In this document: positions 19,415 to 27,213 of the stretch, one piece after another
How positions within the stretch are numbered: position 1 is the first letter of the stretch
Layout of the letters: every line of letters begins with the position of its first letter
NCBI RefSeq assembly: GCF_030145185.1
Contig: NZ_JAQYWB010000010.1
Span: forward strand, 38,284-102,283
DNA from: Desulfoluna sp.
GTDB taxonomy: Bacteria; Desulfobacterota; Desulfobacteria; Desulfobacterales; Desulfolunaceae
DNA: 64,000 nucleotides
Direction: 5' to 3'
Program-made: the position numbers and the translations under genes
The notes under the pieces: generated by a model
What the model saw: only the letters and a program-made list of their open reading frames with translations
Told to the model about the DNA's origin: nothing
The model's database searches: none

Positions 19415-19813
19415 ATGGCACGACATATGGAATCGGCGGGCTGCGATATCGAACGCCCCGCAACCTGGAAACGTTTTACCCCAAAACTCTGCACAGACTG
19501 CAAGGCTCTCTGCTGCTATCTCATCGTCGAGGTGACCGCAGAGGATCTTATCCGCCTCGGCATCACCGATGAAGACGAAGTGGCCTTTGATATGAAAAAC
19601 CTCGTGAAACGACTGAAAAAAGAGGGGCTCATCACACGCTGCAACATCTCCAAAGGCAAATTCACTCTGGCCACACGTAAAACCGGGGGATGCTGCTTTC
19701 TGGACGCTGAAAACCGATGCAGCGTCTACGAGGACCGACCCGAGGTGTGCCGACAGCATCCGACCCGGCTCTCTCCTCGCCTGGGATACTGTCCCTGGTC
19801 ACCGGCCCATTGA
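19415..19813 (+). CDS. YkgJ-type cysteine-cluster protein
   Basis: A 132-residue cytoplasmic protein with the CTDCKALCC cluster (about 27-35), GGCCFLDAENRCSVYEDRPEVC and a final C-P-W, the CxxxCxxCC pattern of the YkgJ/UPF0153 family. The cysteines probably bind zinc or an iron-sulfur cluster; no biochemical role is firmly known to me. GGAG sits 6 nt before ATG 19415; ATG 19427 is a weaker alternative. It lies between the dcw cluster and znuCB, on the same strand but well separated from both. Confidence 0.8.
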   Translation: MARHMESAGCDIERPATWKRFTPKLCTDCKALCCYLIVEVTAEDLIRLGITDEDEVAFDMKNLVKRLKKEGLITRCNISKGKFTLATRKTGGCCFLDAENRCSVYEDRPEVCRQHPTRLSPRLGYCPWSPAH

Positions 19814-20008
19814 GCCGAAAAGCTCACCACCGGTTCTCAGCGGAGTTCATAGCCCCTTTCTCCCTTGCCGTTGCATTCCGGAAAGGAAAGGAGTATGCAT
19901 ACGGAAATATCGCTGAGAATAAACGCCAGCAATGTTCCCCGTGGAGGCCCACTCCACTTACCCGCTGCGGAGTCATGACCGATCCGGTCACGTCCGCACA
20001 TTAAAATC

Positions 20009-20022
20009 ATGCACCGGTGCAT
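20009..20022. promoter_or_regulatory. Perfect 14-bp palindrome ATGCACCGGTGCAT at the znuC start
   Basis: ATGCACCGGTGCAT is a perfect dyad ending 3 nt before the znuC ATG (20026), where a ribosome site would normally lie. It could be a repressor operator or an RNA hairpin that hides the start. It does not resemble the AT-rich Zur consensus, so the regulator is unknown. Confidence 0.35.
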
Positions 20023-20025
20023 CCC

Positions 20026-20826
20026 ATGGAAACCGCCATTGCCCTTGAAAACGTCTCCTTTTCCTACACCCGTCATTCCATCCTTGACGGGGTCACCCTC
20101 ACTGTTCCCAAAGGAGACTTTGCCATGGTGGTGGGACCCAATGGCGGGGGAAAGACCACTCTTATCAAGCTGATTTTGGGTCTCCTGACCCCCACAACCG
20201 GTCAGGTCCGTATCTTCGGTAAAAAGCCCAACGCCGCCTGGAACCAGGTCGGCTACATGCCCCAATACACCCACGTGGACATGGCCTTCCCCGTTTCAGT
20301 CATGGATGTGGTTCTCATGGGTCGACTTCAAAATGGCCGACGCTGGCGTTACACAAAAAATGATCGGGAAGCAGCCTCCCAGGCCCTGTCAGAGGTGGCG
20401 CTCATCGAAAAGGCAAAAATTCCGTTCAGCAACCTCTCCGGTGGTCAGAGGCAACGGGTTCTGATCGCCAGGGCGCTCTGTGGAAACCCCTCCCTTCTGC
20501 TCATGGATGAACCCACAGCCAACGTGGACCCGGCGGCGGAAGCCTCCCTTTTTGAACTCCTCTCCAAGTTGAACAACCGCATGACCATCCTTGTGGTCTC
20601 CCATGACCTGGGCTTCGTGTCCAAGGTGGTCAAGAGCGTTATCTGCGTCAATAAAAAAGTCCAGGTTCATCCCACAAGCAATCTGGACGGCACCCTGATT
20701 AACCAGATCTACGGCGGAGATCTGCGCATGGTGCGTCACGATCACCGTTGCAGCCACGAAGGGCATTGCATCAACGACACCCTCAAATTTCCAACCCCCT
20801 TCCTACCCCATCGAAAAGAGCCATGA
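20026..20826 (+). CDS. znuC: Zinc/manganese ABC transporter ATP-binding protein (ZnuC-like)
   Basis: The ATPase of 266 residues has Walker A GPNGGGKTT, Q-loop MPQYTH, signature LSGGQRQRVLIARAL, Walker B LLLMDEP and the H-loop VVSHD. Together with the membrane partner downstream (ATGA overlap) it forms a ZnuBC-type importer for zinc or manganese. The C-terminus has an unusual His/Cys cluster (RHDHRCSHEGHC) that could bind metal. Start is ATG 20026; a GTG 9 bp upstream is in frame but lies in the palindrome. No ZnuA binding protein gene is nearby. Confidence 0.88.
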   Translation: METAIALENVSFSYTRHSILDGVTLTVPKGDFAMVVGPNGGGKTTLIKLILGLLTPTTGQVRIFGKKPNAAWNQVGYMPQYTHVDMAFPVSVMDVVLMGRLQNGRRWRYTKNDREAASQALSEVALIEKAKIPFSNLSGGQRQRVLIARALCGNPSLLLMDEPTANVDPAAEASLFELLSKLNNRMTILVVSHDLGFVSKVVKSVICVNKKVQVHPTSNLDGTLINQIYGGDLRMVRHDHRCSHEGHCINDTLKFPTPFLPHRKEP

Positions 20827-21674
20827 CTGATTTCTTTCTTGCACTTCTCGACCCCAACAGTGGCTTTCTGCGCCTGGCCCTTGCGGCAGGCACCCTGGCC
20901 AGCTTTTCCTTCGGCATCATGGGAACCTACGTGGTGACCCGTCGTATCGGCTACCTGGCCGGTGCCATTGCACACTGCGCCTTCGGAGGAATCGGCGCTG
21001 CCCTCTACCTCAAAAACCGATGGGGAGTCCTCTGGCTTGACCCCATGTACGGAGCCCTGGCAAGCGCCGTCATCGCCGCGATTATCATCGGCCTGGTCAG
21101 CATGAAAGCCGGAGAACGGGAAGACTCCATCATAGGGGCCCTCTGGGCCGTGGGCATGGCCGCAGGCCTGATCTTCATTGACCTCACCCCCGGATATTTC
21201 GAACTCACCAGCTACCTCTTCGGGGACATTCTCCTCATTGCCCGACAGGATATTATCCTGGTGGCTGTGCTCGATCTTGTGATCATTACCCTGGCCATCG
21301 TCTTTCACCCCACCTTTCAGGCGATCTGCTTTGATGAAGAGTTCGCCACCCTGCGGGGCATCAACACCTCCTTCTTCTATATACTGCTTCTGGTCATGAC
21401 AGCCGTTACCGTGGTGCTTCTCGTGCGCCTGGTGGGCGTGATCATGGTCATCGCCATGTTGACCCTGCCCGCTGCCGCCGCATCGACCCTCAGCCGCCGG
21501 CTCTCCACCATCATGGTTCTGTCCATCGCCTTTTCTCTCTTTTTCAACTGGAGCGGCCTGGCCCTGAGCTACACCCTGGACCTCTCTGCAGGACCCGTCA
21601 TCATCTCCGTGGCAGGCCTCGTTTACCTGGGGCTTTTAATGCTGCGTCGATGGCTTCCTGCCCGGCAAACATAG
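20823..21674 (+). CDS. znuB: Zinc/manganese ABC transporter permease (ZnuB-like)
   Basis: This 283-residue permease of the ABC-3 family has about eight to nine membrane segments and the family segments GIMGTYVVTRRIGYLAGAIA, HCAFGGIG and VVLLVRLVGVIMVIAMLTLP. ATG 20823 overlaps the znuC stop (ATGA), giving tight translational coupling and fixing the start. A bidirectional terminator follows at 21691-21722. Confidence 0.9.
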   Translation: MTDFFLALLDPNSGFLRLALAAGTLASFSFGIMGTYVVTRRIGYLAGAIAHCAFGGIGAALYLKNRWGVLWLDPMYGALASAVIAAIIIGLVSMKAGEREDSIIGALWAVGMAAGLIFIDLTPGYFELTSYLFGDILLIARQDIILVAVLDLVIITLAIVFHPTFQAICFDEEFATLRGINTSFFYILLLVMTAVTVVLLVRLVGVIMVIAMLTLPAAAASTLSRRLSTIMVLSIAFSLFFNWSGLALSYTLDLSAGPVIISVAGLVYLGLLMLRRWLPARQT

Positions 21675-21684
21675 TGCCCCCCCC

Positions 21685-21722
21685 AAAAAAAAACGGGAAG
21701 AGGCACCCTGCCCTTCCCGTTT
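21685..21722. terminator. Bidirectional terminator between znuB and yciH
   Basis: AAACGGGAAG (21691-21700) pairs with CTTCCCGTTT (21713-21722). The A run at 21685-21693 becomes a U run for leftward transcription, so it ends the leftward yciH transcript well and the rightward znuCB transcript less strongly. Confidence 0.8.
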
Positions 21723-21746
21723 CAATATGCCCGCCACTCACCGGGT

Positions 21747-22121
21747 TTAGCCCCCCGCCTTCTTAACGGAAAACCCCCTGGCCTTCAGCGCTTCTACCAG
21801 CTTATCACGGTGGTCTCCCTGAATTTCAATGATCCCGTTCTTCACACTCCCCCCGGTTCCGCAAAGCTGCTTGAGCTCTTTTGCCAGCCCTTTCAGGTCC
21901 GCCTCGCTGCCGGGAACCCCTGTCACCAAACTCATCCCCTTGCCCTTGCGCCCCTTGGTCTCACGCAGAACCCGCACGATACCGTCCGGCTTTGCGGCTG
22001 GGACGGCGGAGCCACCCTTCTTCTTTTTGCAGGTACACCCCTTGACCGGCTTACCACAAGAGGGACAAAGCCTGCCCGTCTCCGTCGAATACACCAGGCG
22101 GCTGTTGGAATCTTCTCTCAT
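21747..22121 (-). CDS. yciH: SUI1/YciH-family translation initiation factor-like protein
   Basis: A protein of 124 residues starting MREDSNSRLVYSTETGR, almost the same opening as E. coli YciH. An inserted zinc-knuckle-like stretch (CPSCGKPVKGCTCKKKK) precedes the SUI1 fold (KGRKGKGMSLVTGVPG to GDHRDKLVEALKARGF). By family it acts on initiation-codon or initiator-tRNA discrimination at the ribosome. ATG 22121 has GGGGGAG about 9 nt upstream and matches the family start; the in-frame ATG 22139 would add six residues. The Cys-rich insert is absent from the E. coli protein as I recall it. Confidence 0.9.
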   Translation of the reverse strand: MREDSNSRLVYSTETGRLCPSCGKPVKGCTCKKKKGGSAVPAAKPDGIVRVLRETKGRKGKGMSLVTGVPGSEADLKGLAKELKQLCGTGGSVKNGIIEIQGDHRDKLVEALKARGFSVKKAGG

Positions 22122-22235
22122 CGTCTTTTTCTCCCCCATTATCTATCCATCTCCAACCCGGCCCTGCAGAGATAGCCTGCCGGGCCACCTTGGGGTCATA
22201 GCATAAAATCAGATGAAAGGCGAAAGGGTGCCCCG

Positions 22236-24077
22236 TCACTGTCCGATCAGATTTTCGAGCCGCCGGGGGTTGTCGGTCATGATGCCGTCGACTTTAAGCC
22301 AGTTCATCTGGCGTTTCATCTCAATCTCTGTATTGACGGTCCAGACGTAACACCTCATCCCGAGAAGACGGATCTTGGCCATGAGCGCCTGGGTCATCAT
22401 GGCGTTGGGCAGGCAAAGGACATCGGCTGGCATTTCGTAGTCGTCTGCCTGCATGATGGAAAGAGGGGTGAGGGCAAAGGCAAGAACCCCTTCAGTGGCA
22501 AAGATCGTCTTGAGCTCCAGATGCCTCTCGACGGCCTTCGCCTTGATAAGTCCCAGGGTCGATTCATCAAAGCCTCCCACAATCAGCTTGTGCTGCATCC
22601 CAAACGTCTCAATCAGGTCAAGCACCTTGTCTACAATCTCGCCGCCCTCCTGCTTAATCTCAAGGACCATGGGAGCCCCATTCAGTGCCTCATCGTCAAA
22701 AACCTGGGCCAACGTAGGAATTTCAAGCCCCTTTCCACGCCAGGGGTAGGTGTCCCCCTCATCTGCTTTAAACCAAAACCCTGCATCCAGTTCTTTAAGC
22801 TGGGCAAGGGTCATCTCCGCGATGGCTCCAGACCCGTCGGTGCAGCGGTCCACAGTGTCATCATGGGACACCACCACCACCCCGTCTGAGGTCATGTGCA
22901 CATCGGCTTCAAGGGTATCAGCCCCCACGGCCAGAGAGTGCTGATAGGCCTCAAGGGTGTTTTCCGGTGCCAGCTCACCCCCGCCCCGATGGGCGATGTT
23001 TTTAAAACCGGTGTGCGGCTTCATAAAATAGTTATCGGGAACTGCCGGTCCGCTGATAAGCTTTTCTTCCACCGCCCCCCAGGTCCTGACGATGGTGTCA
23101 GGATGAATCCAGCCGAAGCCTTCGGTATCCAGAAGCCAGAAAGCGGGCTCGCAGTTCACCTGATAAGGGATATAATAAATACCGCTTCCAATGGCACCGT
23201 ACCCGTCCTGCCGAACGGTATCGCCTACCATGGCCCGGGCATTGTCCGCGCCATAGAGATCTTTTAAAATCGTCAAACACTCTTTTTTAAAGGTGTTGCT
23301 GTGCTCAAAGGTCATGTCTTCTTTGACGATGATGGGAATAGTGCGATGGAGCCCCTTGTCAAAGTGGCGCACCATCTGAGCCCGGCAGGCGTAGCGAATC
23401 TCCGGAGACATGCCCGTCACCACCACGAGATCGTTGCCCTCACTCATCAACAGGGGCACAACGGTCTCCACATCGCCATCCACATAGGGCCAATCGTCCT
23501 GGAACACATTCAAGAAATCCACCCAGTCCTGAAGGGCGTTAAGCCCACCGGTGGCGTGAAGGGTGTTGTCGTGATCGGCAGCGATCATGCCTGGGTTCTC
23601 AGCAGGATTGGCCGAAAGGATGCGAACCATCCCCAGATCGTCTGATGTGTACTCGGTCTGACTGAAATAAACCCGTGCCTGAAGCTGAAGGGTCACCGGG
23701 GCGGCATCGAGATACTTTAGCGGCAGCCTCTCTTTAAGGGAAGCCAGCCGGGCGCGGCCCTTAGCGTCTGTCTGAATGACATTGTCCATCAGGAGGAACC
23801 AGTCCGTCTCATCCAATGCCTTCACGGCAAAACCCACAGAGGCCCCTTCTACCTTCTCAGCAAACAGGAGATCAGAAAAGGTGGTGCTGCCTGCATCTGC
23901 CACCTTGTACACCATGGCGTTGGGCAGCACCTCACCGGCATCTTCCGGGCCGCCGGTCACCGCATCAGAGACCACAATGACCGTATTCTCCGGTGTCAGG
24001 TCGGAATCACACCCCATGACGCCCAGGGAAACCAGTACCATCAATAAGACGAAAAAACCTTTCCGCATGATCATCAT
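22236..24077 (-). CDS. Lipoprotein: lipin/LNS2-like HAD domain fused to glycerophosphodiester phosphodiesterase
   Basis: The 613-residue protein has a lipoprotein signal with lipobox VMGC (Cys23), so it is membrane-anchored outside the cytoplasm. Residues 165-300 carry HAD phosphatase motifs in lipin-like order: DHDNT (168-172), VVVTGM (218-223), Lys252 and GDTVRQDGYG (285-294). Residues 360-610 are a GDPD domain: HRG (363-365), ENT (373-375), EAD (390-392) with H394, and SHD (404-406). GDPDs cleave glycerophosphodiesters to glycerol-3-phosphate and an alcohol; lipin-type HADs dephosphorylate phosphatidic acid. The combined role is inferred only. Several ATGs (24077, 24074, 24068) could start it; GGGGGG lies just upstream. 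Confidence 0.85.
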   Translation of the reverse strand: MMIMRKGFFVLLMVLVSLGVMGCDSDLTPENTVIVVSDAVTGGPEDAGEVLPNAMVYKVADAGSTTFSDLLFAEKVEGASVGFAVKALDETDWFLLMDNVIQTDAKGRARLASLKERLPLKYLDAAPVTLQLQARVYFSQTEYTSDDLGMVRILSANPAENPGMIAADHDNTLHATGGLNALQDWVDFLNVFQDDWPYVDGDVETVVPLLMSEGNDLVVVTGMSPEIRYACRAQMVRHFDKGLHRTIPIIVKEDMTFEHSNTFKKECLTILKDLYGADNARAMVGDTVRQDGYGAIGSGIYYIPYQVNCEPAFWLLDTEGFGWIHPDTIVRTWGAVEEKLISGPAVPDNYFMKPHTGFKNIAHRGGGELAPENTLEAYQHSLAVGADTLEADVHMTSDGVVVVSHDDTVDRCTDGSGAIAEMTLAQLKELDAGFWFKADEGDTYPWRGKGLEIPTLAQVFDDEALNGAPMVLEIKQEGGEIVDKVLDLIETFGMQHKLIVGGFDESTLGLIKAKAVERHLELKTIFATEGVLAFALTPLSIMQADDYEMPADVLCLPNAMMTQALMAKIRLLGMRCYVWTVNTEIEMKRQMNWLKVDGIMTDNPRRLENLIGQ

Positions 24078-24122
24078 TTACCCCCCTGTGAAAAAAAACG
24101 TTATTATTGAGCTCCCCAAAAA

Positions 24123-24239
24123 GCCTCCGGCGGCAAGGTGTGCCACCTTGAAAGCTGCTTATTAAAACCCACCCTTTGAAAACCAGGCAAACGTTTAGCC
24201 CCCGGCAGGACCGCCGGATACCTAATCTGAATAGTGACA
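24123..24239. repeat. REP-like element followed by CAGGCAAACGTTT...CTGAATAGT module
   Basis: GCCTCCGGCGGC and the imperfect palindrome AAGGTGTGCCACCTT (24123-24155) precede a 56-bp module (24184-24239) starting CAGGCAAACGTTT and ending CTGAATAGTGACA. The same pair recurs at 25532-25802, on the other side of epmA. The gene-free stretch 24078-24536 also holds a GA-rich tract ending in ten G (24441-24450) and a 9-bp hairpin CCAGGGGGC/GCCCCCTGG (24462-24485); no gene is supported there. Confidence 0.65.
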
Positions 24240-24536
24240 AGAAATGAAAGAGAGGCACCGGCCCTATGCCAAACGTATGGACGTGCTGTTCGGATCTTAT
24301 TGGTTTCTTATTAAATATCAGTGTTAACTATCACATAACAACGTCCATGGGTTCAAACATAAAATGGCATCGCCATGAAATGATAAGCTGCAATTCTGGG
24401 TGGTTAACCACCACAGCCATTATAGAGAGGGAGAGAGAGAGGGGGGGGGGCGTCCGTCCAACCAGGGGGCATAAAGGCCCCCTGGCCGGAGAAACAATGG
24501 GTTCAATTTATCGACATGTCCCGAATGGCTAAGCCA

Positions 24537-25442
24537 TTACAAACATTCCGGAGGAAAGGCGAGAACATCATCAATGGTATCGGTGCCGCAAAAGAGCATG
24601 GCGAGGCGGTCCATACCGAGGGCGATACCGGCTGCAGGGGGCATCTGGGAGAGATCGGTGAGAAATTTCTCTGGGAGGGGCCAGGTGGATTTCCTGAGGT
24701 TTTTTCGCAGCGCCACCTCGTCTTCAAACCGCTGACGCTGCTCCACGGCGTCGGTGAGCTCGGTAAAACCGTTGGCCAGCTCCAGCCCTTCGACGTAAAG
24801 CTCAAATCGCTCGGCCACGGACGGGTCGGAGCTTTTTCGTTTGGCCAGCGCCGCCATGGGGGTCGGGTAATCGCAGAGCAAGACCGGGGTATCCCCGCAA
24901 AGGCGGGGCTCCACCTCAAGACCCATCACCTCGTCAAAATGATCCTGGGCCAGGGCCTCCTCCACAGGAAGGGAGCCATACAAGGCATAAGCCTCTTTCA
25001 CCGTCAGACGACGCCACGGACGATCCAGATGGATGGTTTTGCCCTTCACGTCGAGGCTCTCCCCCAGCCCCAGATCCCGGGCGATGGCGAGAAAGAGGCC
25101 CCGGCAATCCTCCATCAGAGACTCGTAGTCTGCGAAGGGAGTGTACCACTCCAGAAGGGTCATCTCCGGGATATGCTTTGCCCCCCGCTCCCCTTTGCGA
25201 AAGGCCTTGGTGATCTGAAAGATCGGCCCGGCTCCAGCGGCCAGGAGCCGCTTCATGCAAAGCTCAGGCGAGGCCTGAAGGTAACCGCTACCGGCCTCCA
25301 GCGGATCGATATGAGCCTCGGGAATCGGCGCGGGGACACACAGCGGCGTCTCCACCTCTAAATACCCCCTCGCCATAAAAAAACGACGGACCGAAGCCGT
25401 CACCTCCGCCCGTCGCCTGAGATTGTCCAAGTTAATCTTCAT
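24537..25442 (-). CDS. epmA: EF-P lysine--lysyltransferase EpmA (PoxA/GenX)
   Basis: The 301-residue protein is a class II lysyl-tRNA-synthetase catalytic core without the anticodon-binding domain, as in EpmA. Motif 2 reads FRKGERGAKHIPEMTLLEWY, the substrate region has LELANGFTELTDA, and motif 3 reads GIALGMDRLAMLFCG. It would attach (R)-beta-lysine, made by EpmB, to a lysine of elongation factor P. No efp or epmB is nearby. The gene is flanked on both sides by the same repeat pair (24123-24239 and 25532-25802), so it may have been moved or copied as a unit. Confidence 0.92.
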   Translation of the reverse strand: MKINLDNLRRRAEVTASVRRFFMARGYLEVETPLCVPAPIPEAHIDPLEAGSGYLQASPELCMKRLLAAGAGPIFQITKAFRKGERGAKHIPEMTLLEWYTPFADYESLMEDCRGLFLAIARDLGLGESLDVKGKTIHLDRPWRRLTVKEAYALYGSLPVEEALAQDHFDEVMGLEVEPRLCGDTPVLLCDYPTPMAALAKRKSSDPSVAERFELYVEGLELANGFTELTDAVEQRQRFEDEVALRKNLRKSTWPLPEKFLTDLSQMPPAAGIALGMDRLAMLFCGTDTIDDVLAFPPECL

Positions 25443-25531
25443 ATACTACTTCCAAAAAACATTCTTTGTAACTCGTTCCTGGTGCTTGGTTCCTCGTTCT
25501 TCGTTCAAGGGATTCAATCTGCAAAAGCGAC

Positions 25532-25802
25532 GCCTCCGGCGGCAAGGTGGCGCCACCTTGAAAGCGGGTTTGCGAATGCCCTCTCCCGTCGCTTGTCGCG
25601 CCGGAGCCCGTTGACGTTGGTCGAATGGTGACGCATAGACATGGGCGTAGGCGAACTTGTCGGGTCAAATCACACATCCGCCTTTAAGATAAAATTTGAT
25701 CAAAAACAATTTTTAAAACCTGTTTGTTAACCCGTCTTTATTTAATCAGGCAAACGTTTGGCCCCCGACAGGGCCGCTGGGGGCACAAGCTGAATAGTTA
25801 CA
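25532..25802. repeat. REP-like element and CAGGCAAACGTTT module upstream of epmA
   Basis: GCCTCCGGCGGC plus the perfect palindrome AAGGTGGCGCCACCTT and a GCGGGTTTGCGAATGC tail occupy 25532-25579. The module CAGGCAAACGTTT...GCTGAATAGTTACA occupies 25747-25802. Both match the copy at 24123-24239 in the same orientation. The gap 25443-25887 also carries CGTTCTTCGTTC (about 25493-25504), with its inverse near 25838-25850, and no gene. Confidence 0.65.
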
Positions 25803-25887
25803 TTTTTTTCATCATTGATTGAGCGCAGCGACTCCTCGAACGAAGAACGAAGAACGCTTTTCCCTTGCCCTGATCTTTATCTTTTCC

Positions 25888-27198
25888 CTACTCGTCAAAA
25901 AACTCCTGCCGATCCAGGTCCTGCATGGTGCGCAGGGTATACGGTCCTTTTTTGGCCTCGTCAAACCATTGTTCGGCTTTGGCTCTGCAGGAGGGGCAGA
26001 CGCCGTGCGGGATATGAACGCCAAAGAGATGGTGACCGGTATCGGAAGATGAATCGACTTTAAGGGCCCCTTTGCAGTTCTTGCAGACGGTGATTTCATC
26101 GATCTGCATTTCGTAGATCATGTCGGTATCGTACATGATATTTCGACGCCTGGAGACGGAGGTGTGCCCGCCCACCAATTTGGCTTGAAGGGCTTCCCTT
26201 TCACGCCAGGTGGAGAGGACAGCCTGCCCCACCTGTCGGACCTCGCGGGTCACCTCGGCAGGCTGAGCGATGCGGGCGGCGTCGTAACCGGGCTCTTTGA
26301 TCCCGGAATAATCGACACCGGCCAGGGCGAGGATGATGCCGGTATTCACGTAAGGCAGGGCGCCTTCGATGGAGTAGCCTCCTTCGAGGACGGCGATGTC
26401 CGGATTCAACATCGTTGTCAGGTCAGCATACCCCTGGGCCGAAAAGTTCATATTGGTCAAGGGATCCGAAAAGTGGTTGTCCTGGCCTGCCGAGTTGACG
26501 ATGATCTCTGGCTGAAAGTCGTTCAGGATCGGCATCACCACGTTTTCAATAATCCAGAGATACCCCTCATCCGAGGTGAGGGGAGGCAAGGGGATGTTCA
26601 CCGTGGTGCCCAGAGCGTTGGGGCCACCCAGCTCTTCGATGAAGCCGGTTCCCGGATAGAGGGTGCGGCCATCCTGGTGGATGGAGATAAACAGGGTGTC
26701 GGGATCGTGCCAGAAGATATCCTGGCTGCCGTCGCCGTGATGGCAATCGGTATCCACGACGGCCACGCGACGCACCCCGTGCTTGGCCCGGATGTATTCA
26801 ATCATGATGGCTTCGATGTTGATATTGCAAAAGCCCCGGTTCCCATGGACCACACGCATGGCGTGATGACCGGGAGGACGCACCAGGGCAAAGCCCTTCT
26901 CCACAGTCCCTTCCATGACAGCCTTGGCCACGGTAACGGCTCCACCCGCGCTGATGAGGTGGGACTCGGTGGTGACACTTTCGATATCCGGGGCGCAGAA
27001 GTGAACCCGCCGGATGTCCTCATGAGTCACGAGATCGGGCTTGAACTCGGTGATGCCATCGATATCAAAGAGCCCCTCTTCAAACACCTGATCCTGGGTA
27101 TAAAGAAGGCGTTCTTCTCGCTCTGGGTGGGTGGGATCGATGGCCCAGTCAAACGCCGGAAAAAAGACCAGCCCTGTTTTTCTGTCCGCTTTGATCAT
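25888..27198 (-). CDS. Histone deacetylase-superfamily amidohydrolase with C-terminal zinc ribbon
   Basis: The 436-residue protein has the arginase/HDAC catalytic set: RPPGHH (107-112), DTDCHHGDG (149-157; Asp151 and His153 as metal ligands), SAGQDNHFSDPL with Asp240, and GGYS with the catalytic Tyr275. Bacterial members deacetylate small molecules such as acetylpolyamines or act as amidohydrolases; substrate unknown here. Residues 340-436 form an extra domain with CKNC (372-375) and CPSC (401-404), probably a zinc ribbon, not part of the core family. It lies 15 bp after the HyuA-family gene, so the two are an operon. Confidence 0.88.
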   Translation of the reverse strand: MIKADRKTGLVFFPAFDWAIDPTHPEREERLLYTQDQVFEEGLFDIDGITEFKPDLVTHEDIRRVHFCAPDIESVTTESHLISAGGAVTVAKAVMEGTVEKGFALVRPPGHHAMRVVHGNRGFCNINIEAIMIEYIRAKHGVRRVAVVDTDCHHGDGSQDIFWHDPDTLFISIHQDGRTLYPGTGFIEELGGPNALGTTVNIPLPPLTSDEGYLWIIENVVMPILNDFQPEIIVNSAGQDNHFSDPLTNMNFSAQGYADLTTMLNPDIAVLEGGYSIEGALPYVNTGIILALAGVDYSGIKEPGYDAARIAQPAEVTREVRQVGQAVLSTWREREALQAKLVGGHTSVSRRRNIMYDTDMIYEMQIDEITVCKNCKGALKVDSSSDTGHHLFGVHIPHGVCPSCRAKAEQWFDEAKKGPYTLRTMQDLDRQEFFDE

Positions 27199-27213
27199 CG
27201 TGCAAGTCCTTAA

